Positions 19,887-30,573 are shown, counted from the first letter of the stretch. The stretch is 54,111 nt of DNA from a bacterium (GCA_021781705.1 JAJXWI010000012.1:1-54111), one strand, 5' to 3'. Translations and numbers: made by a program. The notes: a model not told the origin generated them from the sequence alone.

Positions 19887-21413
19887 ATGTATCAAGTTAT
19901 AATGATTTTTTGTCTCACCATATACATAGTTAGCAGTATCTTTCTTATGATGTACGGATTGCATTGCTATGCTATGCTATTTCTTTTTTACAGAAGGCAA
20001 AAGCGTTGCAGATCTGAAATAGGTAAAAGAATAGAAGAATTTTATAGCACTACTAAGCAGGAAGATTTTCCTTTTGTGACTATACAGCTTCCTGTGTACA
20101 ATGAATCTGAGGTTGTTCTTAGACTTATTGAGTCGGCCTTAAATATAGACTATCCCAAAGACAAATTTGAGATACAGGTTGTTGATGACAGCACTGATGA
20201 GACTGTAAAAATTATTGATAATGCCATAGCACAAATTAGGAAAGAAAAGACAATTGATATTTATGCGGTGAGAAGATCCAACAGGGAACATTTTAAAGCT
20301 GGAGCTCTTGCTAACGCGCTTAAGCATGCTAAGGGCGAGTATGCTGCAATTTTTGATTCTGATTTTATTATTCCTGCTAATTTCTTGAAACGCAGCATGG
20401 CTCAAATCCACCCCGACAAAAAAATGGCTTGCATTCAGGGAAGATGGGGACATTTGAATAGATATGAGAACTGGATTACCATGGCTCAGAGTATCGGAAT
20501 AGATGGACATTTCGCAGCTGAGCAGGGTGCCAGAAGCTATAATGGGCTTTGCATGAACTTCAATGGTACTGCAGGTGTGTGGCGCATAAGTGCAATAGAT
20601 GCAGTCGGAGGCTGGTCTGGAGATACGCTTACAGAAGATCTAGATCTGTCTTACAGAGTTCAGCTCTACGGATATCATATTTCCTATGACTTTGACCTGG
20701 TATGTCCTGCTGAGCTTCCGAATAATGTAGTCGCGCTAAAGAGCCAGCAAAAAAGATGGGCAAAAGGCTCTATTGAGACTGCAATCAAGCTGATGCCGGA
20801 AATTATAAAGTCAAAACAGCTTTCGTTTGGACAGAAACTGGAGGCTTTTATTCACCTAACGCATTATAGTGTAGCGCTGCTTATGGTGATTCTTTCAGTG
20901 TTTACGCTGCCTGTGCTTATGATGGTGCCGAAAATTGATCTTGGCTTTATGCTTCCGATTCTCTGGACAGTAATAATCATAAGTGCACTTGCTCCATGTT
21001 CTCTCTACACCGGAAGCGGAATACTTTTAAAAAAAGGACTATTTTCTATCTCTAATTTTCCGACAATGATAGCGGTGGGAACGGGATTGTGCATTAACAA
21101 TTCCATCGCTGTACTTGAGGCTATTTTTGGGCAAAAGAGTGAGTTTGTCAGAACGCCAAAGAGCGGAAGTTCTGATTCAAAGAGTAGAAAGGGGAAATAC
21201 AAAGTAAACTCAAAAATTATTCCTGCTGTTTTGGAGATTGGCCTCGGGCTGTATTGCGCTTATACTTTTGCAATATATGTGGGGGAAGCAAAATATTTCT
21301 TCGGCTTTTTTATCGGAGCCTATGCTGTAGGACTGATTGTTTTTGGGGTAAAAACTATTGCGCATATTCTTGCAGAATCAGGAATGATTGGAAAGAAGGA
21401 AACGATTGACTAA
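19887..21413 (+). CDS. Processive family 2 glycosyltransferase (cellulose synthase-like)
   Basis: A 508-residue membrane GT-A glycosyltransferase. One N-terminal helix (about 3-28) precedes the catalytic domain, which has VDDSTDET, the DSD metal site in AIFDSDFI, the TEDLDLSYR acceptor motif and the processivity motif QQKRW. Several C-terminal helices follow (about 328-405 and 445-500). Such enzymes polymerise beta-linked sugars at the inner membrane. The polymer cannot be named, and no PilZ domain or bcs partner genes are present. AAGG precedes the ATG. The stop codon overlaps the convergent uvrC stop by 4 nt. Confidence 0.88.
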   Translation: MYQVIMIFCLTIYIVSSIFLMMYGLHCYAMLFLFYRRQKRCRSEIGKRIEEFYSTTKQEDFPFVTIQLPVYNESEVVLRLIESALNIDYPKDKFEIQVVDDSTDETVKIIDNAIAQIRKEKTIDIYAVRRSNREHFKAGALANALKHAKGEYAAIFDSDFIIPANFLKRSMAQIHPDKKMACIQGRWGHLNRYENWITMAQSIGIDGHFAAEQGARSYNGLCMNFNGTAGVWRISAIDAVGGWSGDTLTEDLDLSYRVQLYGYHISYDFDLVCPAELPNNVVALKSQQKRWAKGSIETAIKLMPEIIKSKQLSFGQKLEAFIHLTHYSVALLMVILSVFTLPVLMMVPKIDLGFMLPILWTVIIISALAPCSLYTGSGILLKKGLFSISNFPTMIAVGTGLCINNSIAVLEAIFGQKSEFVRTPKSGSSDSKSRKGKYKVNSKIIPAVLEIGLGLYCAYTFAIYVGEAKYFFGFFIGAYAVGLIVFGVKTIAHILAESGMIGKKETID

Positions 21414-22870
21414 TCTGGCGAATGTATTTTTTTGCTTGGCAGAAAGGCTAATATTTTTTCCGCTGTCTTAATTCCTATTCCTGCCTTTTTATATATTTCT
21501 TCAGGAGAACTGTTTGCTATTGCATAAATAGAGGGAAAGGCTTTAAGCAGTTGTAATTTCCTTTTTTCTCCAACCCCTGGAATATCGTCGAGAATCGATT
21601 CGTTTATCCGTTTCAACCTAATTTTCCGATTGTAATCAACAGCGAATCTGTGAGCCTCATCCCTGATAGCCATTATCAGTTTCAACGCGGGATTTGTTTT
21701 TTCCAGAACTAGAGGATTCTTGTTGCCGGGAATAAAGATCTCCTCATTCTTTTTTGCCAAGCCTACGACCGGAAATGCTTTCGTTCCTGATTCTATAAGT
21801 GCCTCTATGGCGCAAGAGAGTTGTCCTTTGCCTCCATCTACCAGCAATAGATCAGGCAAGGCGGATTCTTTTTTGTACCTTCTGGAGACAACTTCTTTCA
21901 TCATTGCAAAGTCGTTTATCCCCGAAACGGTTTTTATCCTATATCTGCGATAACTCTTTTTATCAGGTGCAGCATTTCTAAAAGATACAACGCTTGCTAC
22001 AGCTATGCTGTCTGATAAATTGGAAATATCAACAGCGTCTATAACTTCAGGTTTTATTTTGAGTCCAAGCCTCTTTTGCAATTCTACTAGTGATTCAAGA
22101 TTTCCTGGATGCGCAATGCGTGTGTATTTAAATTTTTTGATTTTGTTTTTAAACAGAGATTTTATATTTTCAATCACATCTCGAAGGATACCGGCTTTTT
22201 CAAAATTTAAGGCGGTTGCATAACTACTCATTTGAAGTTCGAGCGTGTTTATTATGCCCATATCTTTTCCTTCAAGAATAGATAAAAGCTCCAAAATACC
22301 GGAGGCATATTTTTCCCTTGAGATTTTTCCCACGCACGGCTCAGAACATTTTTTTACCTTTGCTTCCAAACAGTACTTCCTGTCTTTTTCGCTTGGTTCA
22401 TTTGTATGACACAGCCTGAGTTTAAAATAAGATGAGAGAAATTCAATTGTTTGCTTTAGTGCGCTTCCATGCGGGAATGGCCCAAAATAAGCAGCTCCAT
22501 CTTTTTTTCTGATCCTGGCAAGAGTTAATCTTGGAAAAGTATTATTAACGCTAAGCTTGATCATAAAAAATCTTTTATCATCTCTTAAAAGCGTGTTGTA
22601 ATATGGTGAATATTCTCTAATCATTTTTGATTCAAGCAGCAGCGCCTCAGATTCTGTCTTTACGACCATGAAATCAAGGGAGTCTATTGAGTTAATTAAG
22701 GACCTTATTTTGGAGTCTACGAGTTTGTTTCGTGACGCTTGAAAGTATTGAGACACCCTCTTCCTCAGATTTACAGCTTTCCCAATATATATGATCTTTC
22801 CAAATTTATCGCGAAATATATAAATGCCTGGTTTTGCGGGAATATCTCCCGGGTAAAAGCTGGTTTTCAT
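21410..22870 (-). CDS. uvrC: Short UvrC excinuclease subunit
   Basis: A 486-residue UvrC, the nuclease of nucleotide-excision repair that cuts on both sides of a lesion. The GIY-YIG domain (PGIYIFRDKFGKIIYIGKA), the UVR UvrB-contact region (about 200-235), the RNase-H-like nuclease with DISNLSD, LLLVDGGKGQ and RDEAHRFA, and the C-terminal HhH pair (DDIPGVGEKRK...GIGIKTAEKI) are all visible. Typical UvrC is about 590-610 residues; the ~110-residue block between UVR and the first catalytic Asp is missing. I chose ATG 22870 because AAGGA lies just upstream. The frame extends to 23005 but that stretch is not UvrC-like. Confidence 0.9.
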   Translation of the reverse strand: MKTSFYPGDIPAKPGIYIFRDKFGKIIYIGKAVNLRKRVSQYFQASRNKLVDSKIRSLINSIDSLDFMVVKTESEALLLESKMIREYSPYYNTLLRDDKRFFMIKLSVNNTFPRLTLARIRKKDGAAYFGPFPHGSALKQTIEFLSSYFKLRLCHTNEPSEKDRKYCLEAKVKKCSEPCVGKISREKYASGILELLSILEGKDMGIINTLELQMSSYATALNFEKAGILRDVIENIKSLFKNKIKKFKYTRIAHPGNLESLVELQKRLGLKIKPEVIDAVDISNLSDSIAVASVVSFRNAAPDKKSYRRYRIKTVSGINDFAMMKEVVSRRYKKESALPDLLLVDGGKGQLSCAIEALIESGTKAFPVVGLAKKNEEIFIPGNKNPLVLEKTNPALKLIMAIRDEAHRFAVDYNRKIRLKRINESILDDIPGVGEKRKLQLLKAFPSIYAIANSSPEEIYKKAGIGIKTAEKILAFLPSKKIHSPD

Positions 22871-23039
22871 TGTGTCCTTAGGGGTAGATTTACTCCTCAC
22901 CTTTCTGATTTGATATAACGATACAACTTGTTGACATACAATATATTGATTTAAATTTACAATATGCTCAACTGTAAAATTATACATATTAAAGCTAGCA
23001 CTCAAACCCTAAAATTCAAAATTGTTAGCCAGACATACT

Positions 23040-24059
23040 TTACAAAGAGTCTGATAATGTCATATTTTTTATGGCTATGACGGATTTTACCATAAGCTTG
23101 AACATTTCAATATCAATTGTCTGTTTGGCATCTAAGAGAGCCTTGTCAGGATTTGTATGAACTTCTACCATCAATCCATCAGCCCCTGCCGCAACTGCAG
23201 CCATGGCCATCGGAATGACAAGAGACCTGATACCCGTTCCATGGCTTGGATCAACTACGACTGGCAAGTGGCTTAACTGTTTCAATACAGGAACAGCTGT
23301 AATGTCCAGCATATTTCTGGTATAGTTCTCAAATGTTCTTACTCCTCGTTCACACAATACAACATTCGGGTTGCCCTCACTGAGAATGTATTCCGCAGCC
23401 ATCAGAAAATCCTTGTATGTAGCAGAAAAACCTCTTTTAAGCATAACAGGTTTATTTATTTTTCCCACAGCTTTCAGGAGGCTGAAATTCTGCATATTTC
23501 TGGCGCCTATTTGAAGAATATCAACATAATCAACGACAATGTCTACCTGTTCCACATCCATCACTTCAGATATTGTCAGGAGTCCATATTTTTCCGCGGC
23601 TTCAGCAAGGTACTTTACCCCTTCTTCTCCCAATCCCTGAAAATCATAAGGGGAAGTCCTGGGTTTAAAAGCCCCTCCTCTTAATACAGAAGCTCCGGCA
23701 GAAGCAACCGCCTCTGCAATTTCAAAAGTAGATTCCCTTGATTCCACGGCGCATGGCCCTGCCATAATTACCAGATCATCGCCGCCTATCCCCTCTCCTT
23801 TGATATTTATAATGGTTCGTTCTTTTTTTATCTCTCTGCCCGCCAATTTCATCTGTTGGTTCAACTTGATAACCTTTTCAACAGATGGCAAGGAATGAAA
23901 CAGTTCCGTTTTTGTTTTCCTGTCTATCCCGCTAACTATTGCTACAGCCAGCTGCCCTTCGCTGTCAGAAGGCACCGCCTTAAACCCCATAAACTCAAGT
24001 CGTTTTATAAGATGTTCTCTTTCCGGCAGACCAGTGTTTTCTTTTAATATCAGTATCAT
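23040..24059 (-). CDS. aroF: 3-deoxy-7-phosphoheptulonate (DAHP) synthase, type I-beta
   Basis: A 339-residue enzyme condensing phosphoenolpyruvate and erythrose 4-phosphate, the first step of aromatic amino-acid synthesis. A ferredoxin-like N-terminal domain (about 1-70) precedes the barrel, which carries [55 protein letters not shown] and DPSHGTG. The start is ATG 24059 with GGAGG 7 nt upstream. A TTG at 24074 lies before that ribosome site and was rejected. It is the last gene of the trp transcription unit, 18 nt after trpA, tying chorismate supply to tryptophan demand. Confidence 0.93.
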   Translation of the reverse strand: MILILKENTGLPEREHLIKRLEFMGFKAVPSDSEGQLAVAIVSGIDRKTKTELFHSLPSVEKVIKLNQQMKLAGREIKKERTIINIKGEGIGGDDLVIMAGPCAVESRESTFEIAEAVASAGASVLRGGAFKPRTSPYDFQGLGEEGVKYLAEAAEKYGLLTISEVMDVEQVDIVVDYVDILQIGARNMQNFSLLKAVGKINKPVMLKRGFSATYKDFLMAAEYILSEGNPNVVLCERGVRTFENYTRNMLDITAVPVLKQLSHLPVVVDPSHGTGIRSLVIPMAMAAVAAGADGLMVEVHTNPDKALLDAKQTIDIEMFKLMVKSVIAIKNMTLSDSL

Positions 24060-24073
24060 AATATTTTCCTCCA

Positions 24074-24108
24074 ATCTCTAGTCTATGGTCTGCAGTCTTG
24101 GGTCTATT
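24074..24108. repeat. Degenerate period-7 repeat across the trpA stop
   Basis: Five consecutive 7-mers share a TCT core: ATCTCTA, GTCTATG, GTCTGCA, GTCTTGG and GTCTATT. The array covers the trpA 3' end and the spacer before aroF, so the last trpA residues are encoded by the repeat. Confidence 0.7.
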
Positions 24109-24854
24109 TTCTTTGCAAGCTCCTTCAATTCTTCGGGAGCTGCTCCATTCTCTATGGCATTGACGAAAAATGAACCAACTACAAATCCATCCGCATGCTT
24201 TATAACTTCTTCGGCATCTTCTTTAGTTGATATTCCAAACCCTGCAACTACCGGCAAATGCGTCTCTTTTTTTATATTTTTCATCTTACGCGCAAACCCC
24301 GAAGGAAGGAAATGGCGCATACCTGTAGTACCGCTTCTGCAGGCGTAATACAAAAAGCCTCTGCCAGAGTTGTCTATCAATTTTATCCGTTCAGTTTTTG
24401 TTGACGGAGCTATTATGAATATTGGCGCAATAGAGTTGTCTTTACATTTTTTAATATGAAGTTCAGACTCTTCCAAAGGCAAATCCACTACAAGAATCCC
24501 ATCAACCCCGCACTCTTTTGCTAGGCGGTATATTCCTTTTTTGTCCACTTGAAGTATCGGGTTAAAATAGCTGAATAAAACAATCGGCGTTTCGGTGCGG
24601 CATCGTATTTTTTTTATCAATTCCAATACATCAAATATGTTAATTCCAATACGGAGAGAGTGGTTTGAAGCATTCTGAATTACCGGTCCATCCGCTATAG
24701 GATCCGAGAAAGGAACGCCTACCTCAAGAATATTTACTCCACCCTCAATCAATGCTAGGGCAGCCTCTATAGAGTAATCCAGCCCCCTATGTCCCGCCGT
24801 TATATACCCTACAAATGCCGGACCTTGTTTAAATATTTTTCCTATCCTGTTCAC
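24078..24854 (-). CDS. trpA: Tryptophan synthase alpha chain
   Basis: A 258-residue TIM-barrel lyase that cleaves indole-3-glycerol phosphate to indole, which is channelled to TrpB. Signatures are [33 protein letters not shown] (with the catalytic Glu and Asp region), [15 protein letters not shown] and [10 protein letters not shown]. It overlaps trpB by 4 nt (ATGA), implying translational coupling. The C-terminus runs into a heptanucleotide repeat, so its last residues (DPRLQTID) are probably not family sequence. Confidence 0.94.
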   Translation of the reverse strand: MNRIGKIFKQGPAFVGYITAGHRGLDYSIEAALALIEGGVNILEVGVPFSDPIADGPVIQNASNHSLRIGINIFDVLELIKKIRCRTETPIVLFSYFNPILQVDKKGIYRLAKECGVDGILVVDLPLEESELHIKKCKDNSIAPIFIIAPSTKTERIKLIDNSGRGFLYYACRSGTTGMRHFLPSGFARKMKNIKKETHLPVVAGFGISTKEDAEEVIKHADGFVVGSFFVNAIENGAAPEELKELAKKIDPRLQTID

Positions 24855-26062
24855 TCTTTACCTCCGCCATTCAGAAGGTTATTTTCAAAAAGCTGCGGCA
24901 AATCCTTATCGCCCCTGCCTGAAAGATTGACCACTATACAGTCGTTTTTTTTGAAATTTTTAATTTCTTTCATCAGGTAAGCTACCGCATGTGAAGATTC
25001 CAGCGCCGGAATGATCCCTTCCGTACTACTTAAAAGTTTTAACGCTTCAACAGCTTCTTCGTCTTTAACGGAAGAATATACCGCGCGCCCCTGCTCGAAA
25101 AGTTTGGCATGCAGCGGCCCGACAGAGGGATAATCTAATCCCGCGGAAACCGAATGAGTCGGAGCTACCTGCCCGTTTTCATCCTGAAGCAAGTAAGAAT
25201 GACATCCATGAAGCACACCAGGATTCCCCCCATGAAAACGTGCCGCATGTTCGCCAATCTTATCACTCCTGCCGCCGGCTTCAACCCCTATAAGCCTTAC
25301 TTTCTTGGCCTCAATAAAGGGCGAAAAAATCCCTATCGCATTGGAGCCTCCTCCTACGCATGCAATAATTGCATCGGGATTTTTTTCGAAAAGTTTTAAA
25401 CTCTGTTTCTTTGTCTCCTCTCCTATCATAGACTGAAAAAACCTGACCATTTCAGGGTATGGATGTGGGCCAAGAGCAGAACCAAGGCAGTAATGGGTAC
25501 TCTCATAGTTTTCTGCATAATCACGAAACGCCTCATTAATGGCGTCTTTTAATGTTTTTGAACCTGTATAGACACCAACAACTTTGGCTCCGAGCAGTTT
25601 CATTTTCAGGACATTCGGGGCCTGCCTTTTCATGTCAATGCTTCCCATATACACAACGCAATCAAGTCCAAGATACGCGCACGCAGTGGCTGTGGCGACT
25701 CCGTGTTGGCCGGCTCCTGTTTCCGCTACAATTCGTTTCTTCCCTGTCTCCCTGGCCAGCAAACATTGCCCCAGCGCGTTATTGATCTTGTGCGCGCCGG
25801 TGTGGAGCAAATCCTCTCTCTTCAGAAATACTCGTGCCTTTCCTCCAATTGCCTGAACAAATCTTTTAACCTCGGTCAACGGCGTGGGTCGCCCCGCGTA
25901 TGTTTTTAAAATAAAATTAAAATTCTTCTGAAATTTTTTATCTTTCAAAATATCCTTGAATGCTGCTTCAAGTTCCTGCATAGGCCGCATCAGTAATTCC
26001 GGAATGTATTGTCCTCCAAAACTGCCATAGCGCCCATTTTTGTCTACAAAATATTTTCTCAT
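24851..26062 (-). CDS. trpB: Tryptophan synthase beta chain
   Basis: A 403-residue PLP enzyme joining indole and serine. Signatures are [36 protein letters not shown] containing the PLP lysine, [17 protein letters not shown], the phosphate-binding GGGSNAIG, and GLDYPSVGP. The length is normal for TrpB1. It starts 1 nt after the trpF stop and overlaps trpA by 4 nt. Confidence 0.96.
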   Translation of the reverse strand: MRKYFVDKNGRYGSFGGQYIPELLMRPMQELEAAFKDILKDKKFQKNFNFILKTYAGRPTPLTEVKRFVQAIGGKARVFLKREDLLHTGAHKINNALGQCLLARETGKKRIVAETGAGQHGVATATACAYLGLDCVVYMGSIDMKRQAPNVLKMKLLGAKVVGVYTGSKTLKDAINEAFRDYAENYESTHYCLGSALGPHPYPEMVRFFQSMIGEETKKQSLKLFEKNPDAIIACVGGGSNAIGIFSPFIEAKKVRLIGVEAGGRSDKIGEHAARFHGGNPGVLHGCHSYLLQDENGQVAPTHSVSAGLDYPSVGPLHAKLFEQGRAVYSSVKDEEAVEALKLLSSTEGIIPALESSHAVAYLMKEIKNFKKNDCIVVNLSGRGDKDLPQLFENNLLNGGGKE

Positions 26063-26063
26063 G

Positions 26064-26699
26064 CTATATTTCCTTAACTACACTTATAAATTTTTTAACA
26101 AGTTTTATCTCTTTTACTCCTTTTTCTCTTTCAACTCCACTTGATACATCAACCGCAAAAGGAGCTACTGCGGCGATAGCCTTGCAAACATTTTCTGAAG
26201 TCAGTCCGCCGGAAAGAAAAAATCTAAAACTCCTGTCAGGGTTAAATCCATCCAGATTGAAGGTCTGACCGCTTCCCGAATTTGCCCCGTCAAAAAGCAA
26301 ATAATCTCTTCGCCAACCAAGAAAAGATAGTTTTTTTAAATCACACGCCTCTATGGTTCCATCATAATTGACATTGATTGCAAAAATCTTTCTGATACTG
26401 TCAGGAAGTGCAGATGCCGCGTTTCTTGCACTGTCTCCATGGAGCTGAGCTATATTTATTCCTGCGTATTGACAAATTTCTGCTATTTCTTCGGCATCCT
26501 GTTCAACAAATACTCCTACAGCTTCTGTCTCGTATTTTTTGATTGCTGAAACAATTTCTTTTGCCTTTTCCTTGTCAATATTTCTTCCCGAGCCGGAATG
26601 AAATACCAAACCAATAAAATCGGCGCCTGCTTCAGCTGCGGCTATAGCCGTTGACACATTGCGAATCCCGCATATTTTAATAAGCGTTTGATTGTTCAT
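26064..26699 (-). CDS. trpF: Phosphoribosylanthranilate isomerase
   Basis: A 211-residue barrel enzyme performing the Amadori rearrangement of phosphoribosylanthranilate. [26 protein letters not shown] contains the catalytic cysteine region. QLHGD, LLFDG...GSGQTFN and [11 protein letters not shown] follow, and [14 protein letters not shown] closes the phosphate site. It overlaps trpC by 4 nt and is separate from it, not fused as in enterics. Confidence 0.94.
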   Translation of the reverse strand: MNNQTLIKICGIRNVSTAIAAAEAGADFIGLVFHSGSGRNIDKEKAKEIVSAIKKYETEAVGVFVEQDAEEIAEICQYAGINIAQLHGDSARNAASALPDSIRKIFAINVNYDGTIEACDLKKLSFLGWRRDYLLFDGANSGSGQTFNLDGFNPDRSFRFFLSGGLTSENVCKAIAAVAPFAVDVSSGVEREKGVKEIKLVKKFISVVKEI

Positions 26700-27484
26700 A
26701 AATTACCCTTTAGTTTTTTTATCAGGGTTGATGGATTCTGCGCACAAACCAGTGCTTCCCCCATAAGTATTGCGTCAAACCCCGCATCTTTGAGTTTTTT
26801 GGCTGTATCCGAAGAGCTCACGCCAGATTCCGAAACTTTTAGCACATTTTTCGGCATTAACTTGACAAGCTCCAGTGACCTGCTGATATCTACCTGAAAA
26901 GTGTTTAAATCCCGGTTGTTAATCCCAATTATTTCAACTCCGCTGTCTATTGCGATTTCAAGTTCAGCTTTAGTATGAACTTCCACCAGCGCCTCAATAT
27001 TCATATCCTTTGCAATTTCGAGAAACTCCCTAGTTTTGCCACCGAGCACAGATACAATAAGAAGAACTGCATCAGCGCCGGCAACAACAGACTCATATAT
27101 CTGGTATTTATCCACAATGAAATCTTTCCTCAAAACAGGACAGGCGATATTCTTTAATAATATTGAAACAGCCGTCATATCCTGCAAAGAACCACCAAAG
27201 AATTTTTTATCTGTCAATACGGAAATAGCGTTGGCTCCCCCAGAAATATATTCTCGCGCAAGGCTAATCGGATTCTCAATGGCAGCCATTTCGCCTTTGG
27301 TTGGAGACCTTCTTTTTATTTCAGCAATTACAGAAATTTTCTCGTTTTTGAGTGCATATCGTAATGATTTATTCTGGCAGCATACTCGAGGACGCACTTT
27401 TTCACAAAGTTTTGGGCAATTACTTTTTAGTGTTGCCGCTTCTTTGTGCTTTTGAACCAAGATATCTTTCAAAATATCATGCAT
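26696..27484 (-). CDS. trpC: Indole-3-glycerol phosphate synthase
   Basis: A 262-residue barrel enzyme closing the indole ring. VIAEIKRRSPTKGEM carries the catalytic lysine, CPVLRKDFIVDKYQIYES is the family core, and VEVHTKAELE, IGINNRDLNTF and SESGVSS follow. I chose ATG 27484, which has GGAGGAG about 5 nt upstream. The longer frame to 27508 would include that ribosome site. It overlaps the trpD end by 8 nt. Confidence 0.94.
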   Translation of the reverse strand: MHDILKDILVQKHKEAATLKSNCPKLCEKVRPRVCCQNKSLRYALKNEKISVIAEIKRRSPTKGEMAAIENPISLAREYISGGANAISVLTDKKFFGGSLQDMTAVSILLKNIACPVLRKDFIVDKYQIYESVVAGADAVLLIVSVLGGKTREFLEIAKDMNIEALVEVHTKAELEIAIDSGVEIIGINNRDLNTFQVDISRSLELVKLMPKNVLKVSESGVSSSDTAKKLKDAGFDAILMGEALVCAQNPSTLIKKLKGNL

Positions 27485-28511
27485 TTGACTCCTCCATGGT
27501 AAAATCAACTAGATTTTTCAAGGTTCTGCTTGCCTCGCCATTCTCTATATTTTTTCTAACTATACTAATGGATTCTTCAATAGATTCTGTTTTGCCGCAA
27601 ACATGCAAAGCTACAGCGGCATTAAAAACAAGCGTATCGGCAACAGCTCCCTGCGTTCCATCAAAGACATCTTTTAAAATCTTAGAATTCTCCTCTGGCG
27701 TACCTCCACGCAAATCTTCTACTTTGCATCTTTTGAATCCGTAATCCGCGGAATCCAGAATGTATTTTCTCTTCCTCTCAGGCGTAACTTCAATGACCGT
27801 AACGGGAGAAACGCAGCTTAATTCATCAAGTCCGGAAGAATGAAATAGTAGAGCTTTTTTAATATAGTTGGTGGTTGATAGTTTGTATGTGATAGTAATT
27901 ACATCGGAAAGCAACTCGGCCAATCCTTCATTAAAAGTCCCTATCATCAGGTATTCAGCTGCGGCAGGGTTTAATAAAGGTCCGAGAATATTAAAAATCG
28001 TAGGAATTCCAAGCCCCTTTCGAATCTCTTTGAGTTTAGCTAAAACCGGATGATACAATGGAGCAAAGCAGAAACCAAACCCGACTTTTTTTATGCATTC
28101 TCCCGTTTTTTGAGGACTGCATTGTATATTTACGCCCAATGCTTCGAGGACATCGGCGGAGCCACATTTTGAGGAAACGGAACGGTTCCCATGTTTTGCG
28201 ACTTTTACTCCACAGCTTGCCGCCAGTATCCCGGCGCCTGTAGAAATGTTAATTGTATTAGCATAGTCGCCCCCTGTTCCAACTACATCAAGTACTGGAA
28301 AATCTAAATTCAGATTGACCATGTTATACCGCATCGCATCCACAGCTCCCAGGATTTCTTCTGGAGTTTCTCCTTTTGCTCTCATTAGAACAAGAAGAGC
28401 TGCAGTTTGATAGGGATTGATTTCATTGAATACTTCAGCGACAGCCATAATCGTTTCTTCTCTCATAAGATTTTTGCCGGCAATAAGTTTCTCTATACAT
28501 TTCTTCAACAT
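27477..28511 (-). CDS. trpD: Anthranilate phosphoribosyltransferase
   Basis: A 344-residue enzyme transferring phosphoribose from PRPP to anthranilate. The PRPP-binding loop VVGTGGDYANTINIST, the anthranilate-site KHGNRSVSSKCGSADVLEALG, the FAPLYHP motif and NILGPLLNPA are all present. It is not fused to trpG. It overlaps trpG by 7 nt and trpC by 8 nt. Confidence 0.95.
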   Translation of the reverse strand: MLKKCIEKLIAGKNLMREETIMAVAEVFNEINPYQTAALLVLMRAKGETPEEILGAVDAMRYNMVNLNLDFPVLDVVGTGGDYANTINISTGAGILAASCGVKVAKHGNRSVSSKCGSADVLEALGVNIQCSPQKTGECIKKVGFGFCFAPLYHPVLAKLKEIRKGLGIPTIFNILGPLLNPAAAEYLMIGTFNEGLAELLSDVITITYKLSTTNYIKKALLFHSSGLDELSCVSPVTVIEVTPERKRKYILDSADYGFKRCKVEDLRGGTPEENSKILKDVFDGTQGAVADTLVFNAAVALHVCGKTESIEESISIVRKNIENGEASRTLKNLVDFTMEESNA

Positions 28512-29080
28512 ACGCCGGCCTCTCTCAGAAAGTTCATAATTAAGGTTTCCCCGTCAAGAGTGAGAACAGACTCAGGGTGAAACTGAACCCCATAAAACTG
28601 GTATTTTACATGTTTTATTCCCATTATCAGACCTTTTTCATTTTCTGCGGTAACGATAAGTTCGGCAGGCAAACTCTCTTTTTTTATGACTAGTGAATGA
28701 TAGCGGCCCGCAGCAAAAGGCAATGGCATGTCCTTAAAAATTCCGGTGCGGCAATGAAAAATATTCGCGCTTTTCCCGTGCACTATTTCGTTCGCAATTA
28801 CAACATCCCCGCCAAATGCCACACCCATAGCTTGATGTCCGAGACAAACTCCTAACATCGGCAGTTCTTTATGGAGTTCGCGTATCATGTCAACACATAT
28901 TCCGGCATCTTCAGGTCTGCCCGGGCCGGGAGATAGAATTATCGCCCTCGGATTCATTTTCCTTATTTCGCCGATAGTTATACGATCGTTTCTGACTACC
29001 TTTGTTTCATTATCTATTTTTGCAAAAACCTGGTACAAATTGTAGGTAAAACTGTCGTAGTTGTCTATGATAAGGATCAT
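28505..29080 (-). CDS. trpG: Anthranilate synthase component II (glutamine amidotransferase)
   Basis: A 191-residue class I glutaminase that feeds ammonia to TrpE. It has IDNYDSFTYNL at the N-terminus, SPGPGRPEDAG, the nucleophile elbow GVCLGHQAMG with the catalytic cysteine, and the C-terminal GVQFHPESVLT carrying the His-Glu pair. PabA cannot be excluded on sequence, and such subunits often serve both synthases. It overlaps trpE by 4 nt. Confidence 0.93.
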   Translation of the reverse strand: MILIIDNYDSFTYNLYQVFAKIDNETKVVRNDRITIGEIRKMNPRAIILSPGPGRPEDAGICVDMIRELHKELPMLGVCLGHQAMGVAFGGDVVIANEIVHGKSANIFHCRTGIFKDMPLPFAAGRYHSLVIKKESLPAELIVTAENEKGLIMGIKHVKYQFYGVQFHPESVLTLDGETLIMNFLREAGVC

Positions 29081-30567
29081 ATTGCACCCCTTTCTGCCAG
29101 CTGTATTGAATTCAATACAGCTTCAGCTTTGTATCTGGTTTCTTCTGCCTCAAGCTGCGGATCAGAATCAAAAACTATTCCGGCGCCAGCCTGTACATAA
29201 GCCACACCTTCCGTTAGAACCGCGGTGCGAATTACAATGCAACTGTTAAAATTCCCTTTACTGTCTATGAGGCAAACAGCCCCGCCATATAAACCACGCC
29301 GAGATTCTTCAAGTTCGTCAATAATTTCCATTGCCCTTATCTTGGGCGCTCCGCTAAGAGTTCCCGCAGGAAAAACCGCCCTTAAAACATCAAAAACATC
29401 TTTGTCTTCCTTTAGTGTCCCTTCCACCTGCGACGTAATATGCATTACACTGGAAAAGTTGTGTATTTGTTTGTAGCTCTTAATCTTCACACTTCCAGGA
29501 ATACATACCGCGCCAACATCATTGCGCGCAAGATCAACGAGCATGACATGTTCGGCATTTTCTTTTTCATCTGAAAGAAGTTCATGAGCCAGAGCATTGT
29601 CTTCTTCCGGGTTCCTTCCGCGTTTTCGCGTTCCTGCTATCGGACAGGTTTCCACTGTGCCATTTTCAACGCTGACAAGTTTTTCGGGAGAAGATCCCAC
29701 AACTGTCATTGCCCCGTTTTCAAGATAAAACATATAAGGCGAAGGATTGGTCATTCTCAGAGCACGGTATATGGAAAAAGGATTTTCCGAATACTCCCTG
29801 GAAAAACAACGCGATAGCACAATCTGAAAAGCATCACCTTTAACTATATATTCTTTTGCTTTTCTTACTTTCTCCATGAAAGATTCATCATCAACACTTC
29901 CTGAAATATTAAAATCCCCGCATTCTTCTCTATTATCATAAAGATTTTGATTTATCGGTCGAGGATTGAATGCAAGTATTTTGTTTATAATGAAATCAGC
30001 TTTTTGAGCAGCTGATTTGTAGGATAGATCAGCATTCCCTTCAATTTTGGAAAGAACTGTGATTACAGCTTTATTAGCCTTGTGGTCAAATATTATGTTC
30101 GCTTCGTAGAATTTTAGCAGAATGTCGGGGATGCTCTTTTGCGAAACATGCTTGTCAGGAATGGATTCAAACAATCGTATGGCATCATAACTTATAAAAC
30201 CAACAGCCCCCCCGACAAAACTAGTTATGGGGTGACAAAAGCAACTTTTGTTGGATTTAAGAGTTTCTCTGAGCGCTTCAATAGCTGAAATTGTTATCTC
30301 TCTAACCTGCCCGTTCTCTTCTACCAACACTTCTGTGCCGTTTACAGAAAACTTGCAGTAGGGATATAAGCAAATGTATGAATAACGGTTATTAATGCCA
30401 TCTCTGGGATCAGACTCAAGCAAAGCCCCGTCAGCAGTCTCAGAGCCTAGAGCTTCGTAAGCAAGAACCGGCGTAATCCTATCTGCCGGTATTTCCTGGT
30501 AGTAAACTATTCTATTATTTTTTTCAGAAAGTTTTAAGAATTCTTTATAAAGTAATTTCTTAAACAT
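29077..30567 (-). CDS. trpE: Anthranilate synthase component I
   Basis: A 496-residue chorismate-utilising enzyme making anthranilate. The N-terminal LLES motif (ALLESDPRDG) is the known tryptophan feedback site. The catalytic domain carries VKGDAFQIVLSRCF, SPEKLV, PIAGTRKRGR, HVMLVDLARNDVG, GTLSGAPKIRAMEIID and YVQAGAGIVFDSDP. The start codon at 30567 has GAGGAG 6 nt upstream (30574-30579). That ribosome site is the 3' arm of a hairpin governed by the upstream leader ORF, so translation of trpE is probably tryptophan-controlled. It is the first structural gene of the operon. Confidence 0.95.
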   Translation of the reverse strand: MFKKLLYKEFLKLSEKNNRIVYYQEIPADRITPVLAYEALGSETADGALLESDPRDGINNRYSYICLYPYCKFSVNGTEVLVEENGQVREITISAIEALRETLKSNKSCFCHPITSFVGGAVGFISYDAIRLFESIPDKHVSQKSIPDILLKFYEANIIFDHKANKAVITVLSKIEGNADLSYKSAAQKADFIINKILAFNPRPINQNLYDNREECGDFNISGSVDDESFMEKVRKAKEYIVKGDAFQIVLSRCFSREYSENPFSIYRALRMTNPSPYMFYLENGAMTVVGSSPEKLVSVENGTVETCPIAGTRKRGRNPEEDNALAHELLSDEKENAEHVMLVDLARNDVGAVCIPGSVKIKSYKQIHNFSSVMHITSQVEGTLKEDKDVFDVLRAVFPAGTLSGAPKIRAMEIIDELEESRRGLYGGAVCLIDSKGNFNSCIVIRTAVLTEGVAYVQAGAGIVFDSDPQLEAEETRYKAEAVLNSIQLAERGAI

Positions 30568-30573
30568 TTTTAA

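Noticed and set aside
22871-23005. N-terminal extension of UvrC
   Set aside because: It has no family similarity, and AAGGA is positioned for ATG 22870.
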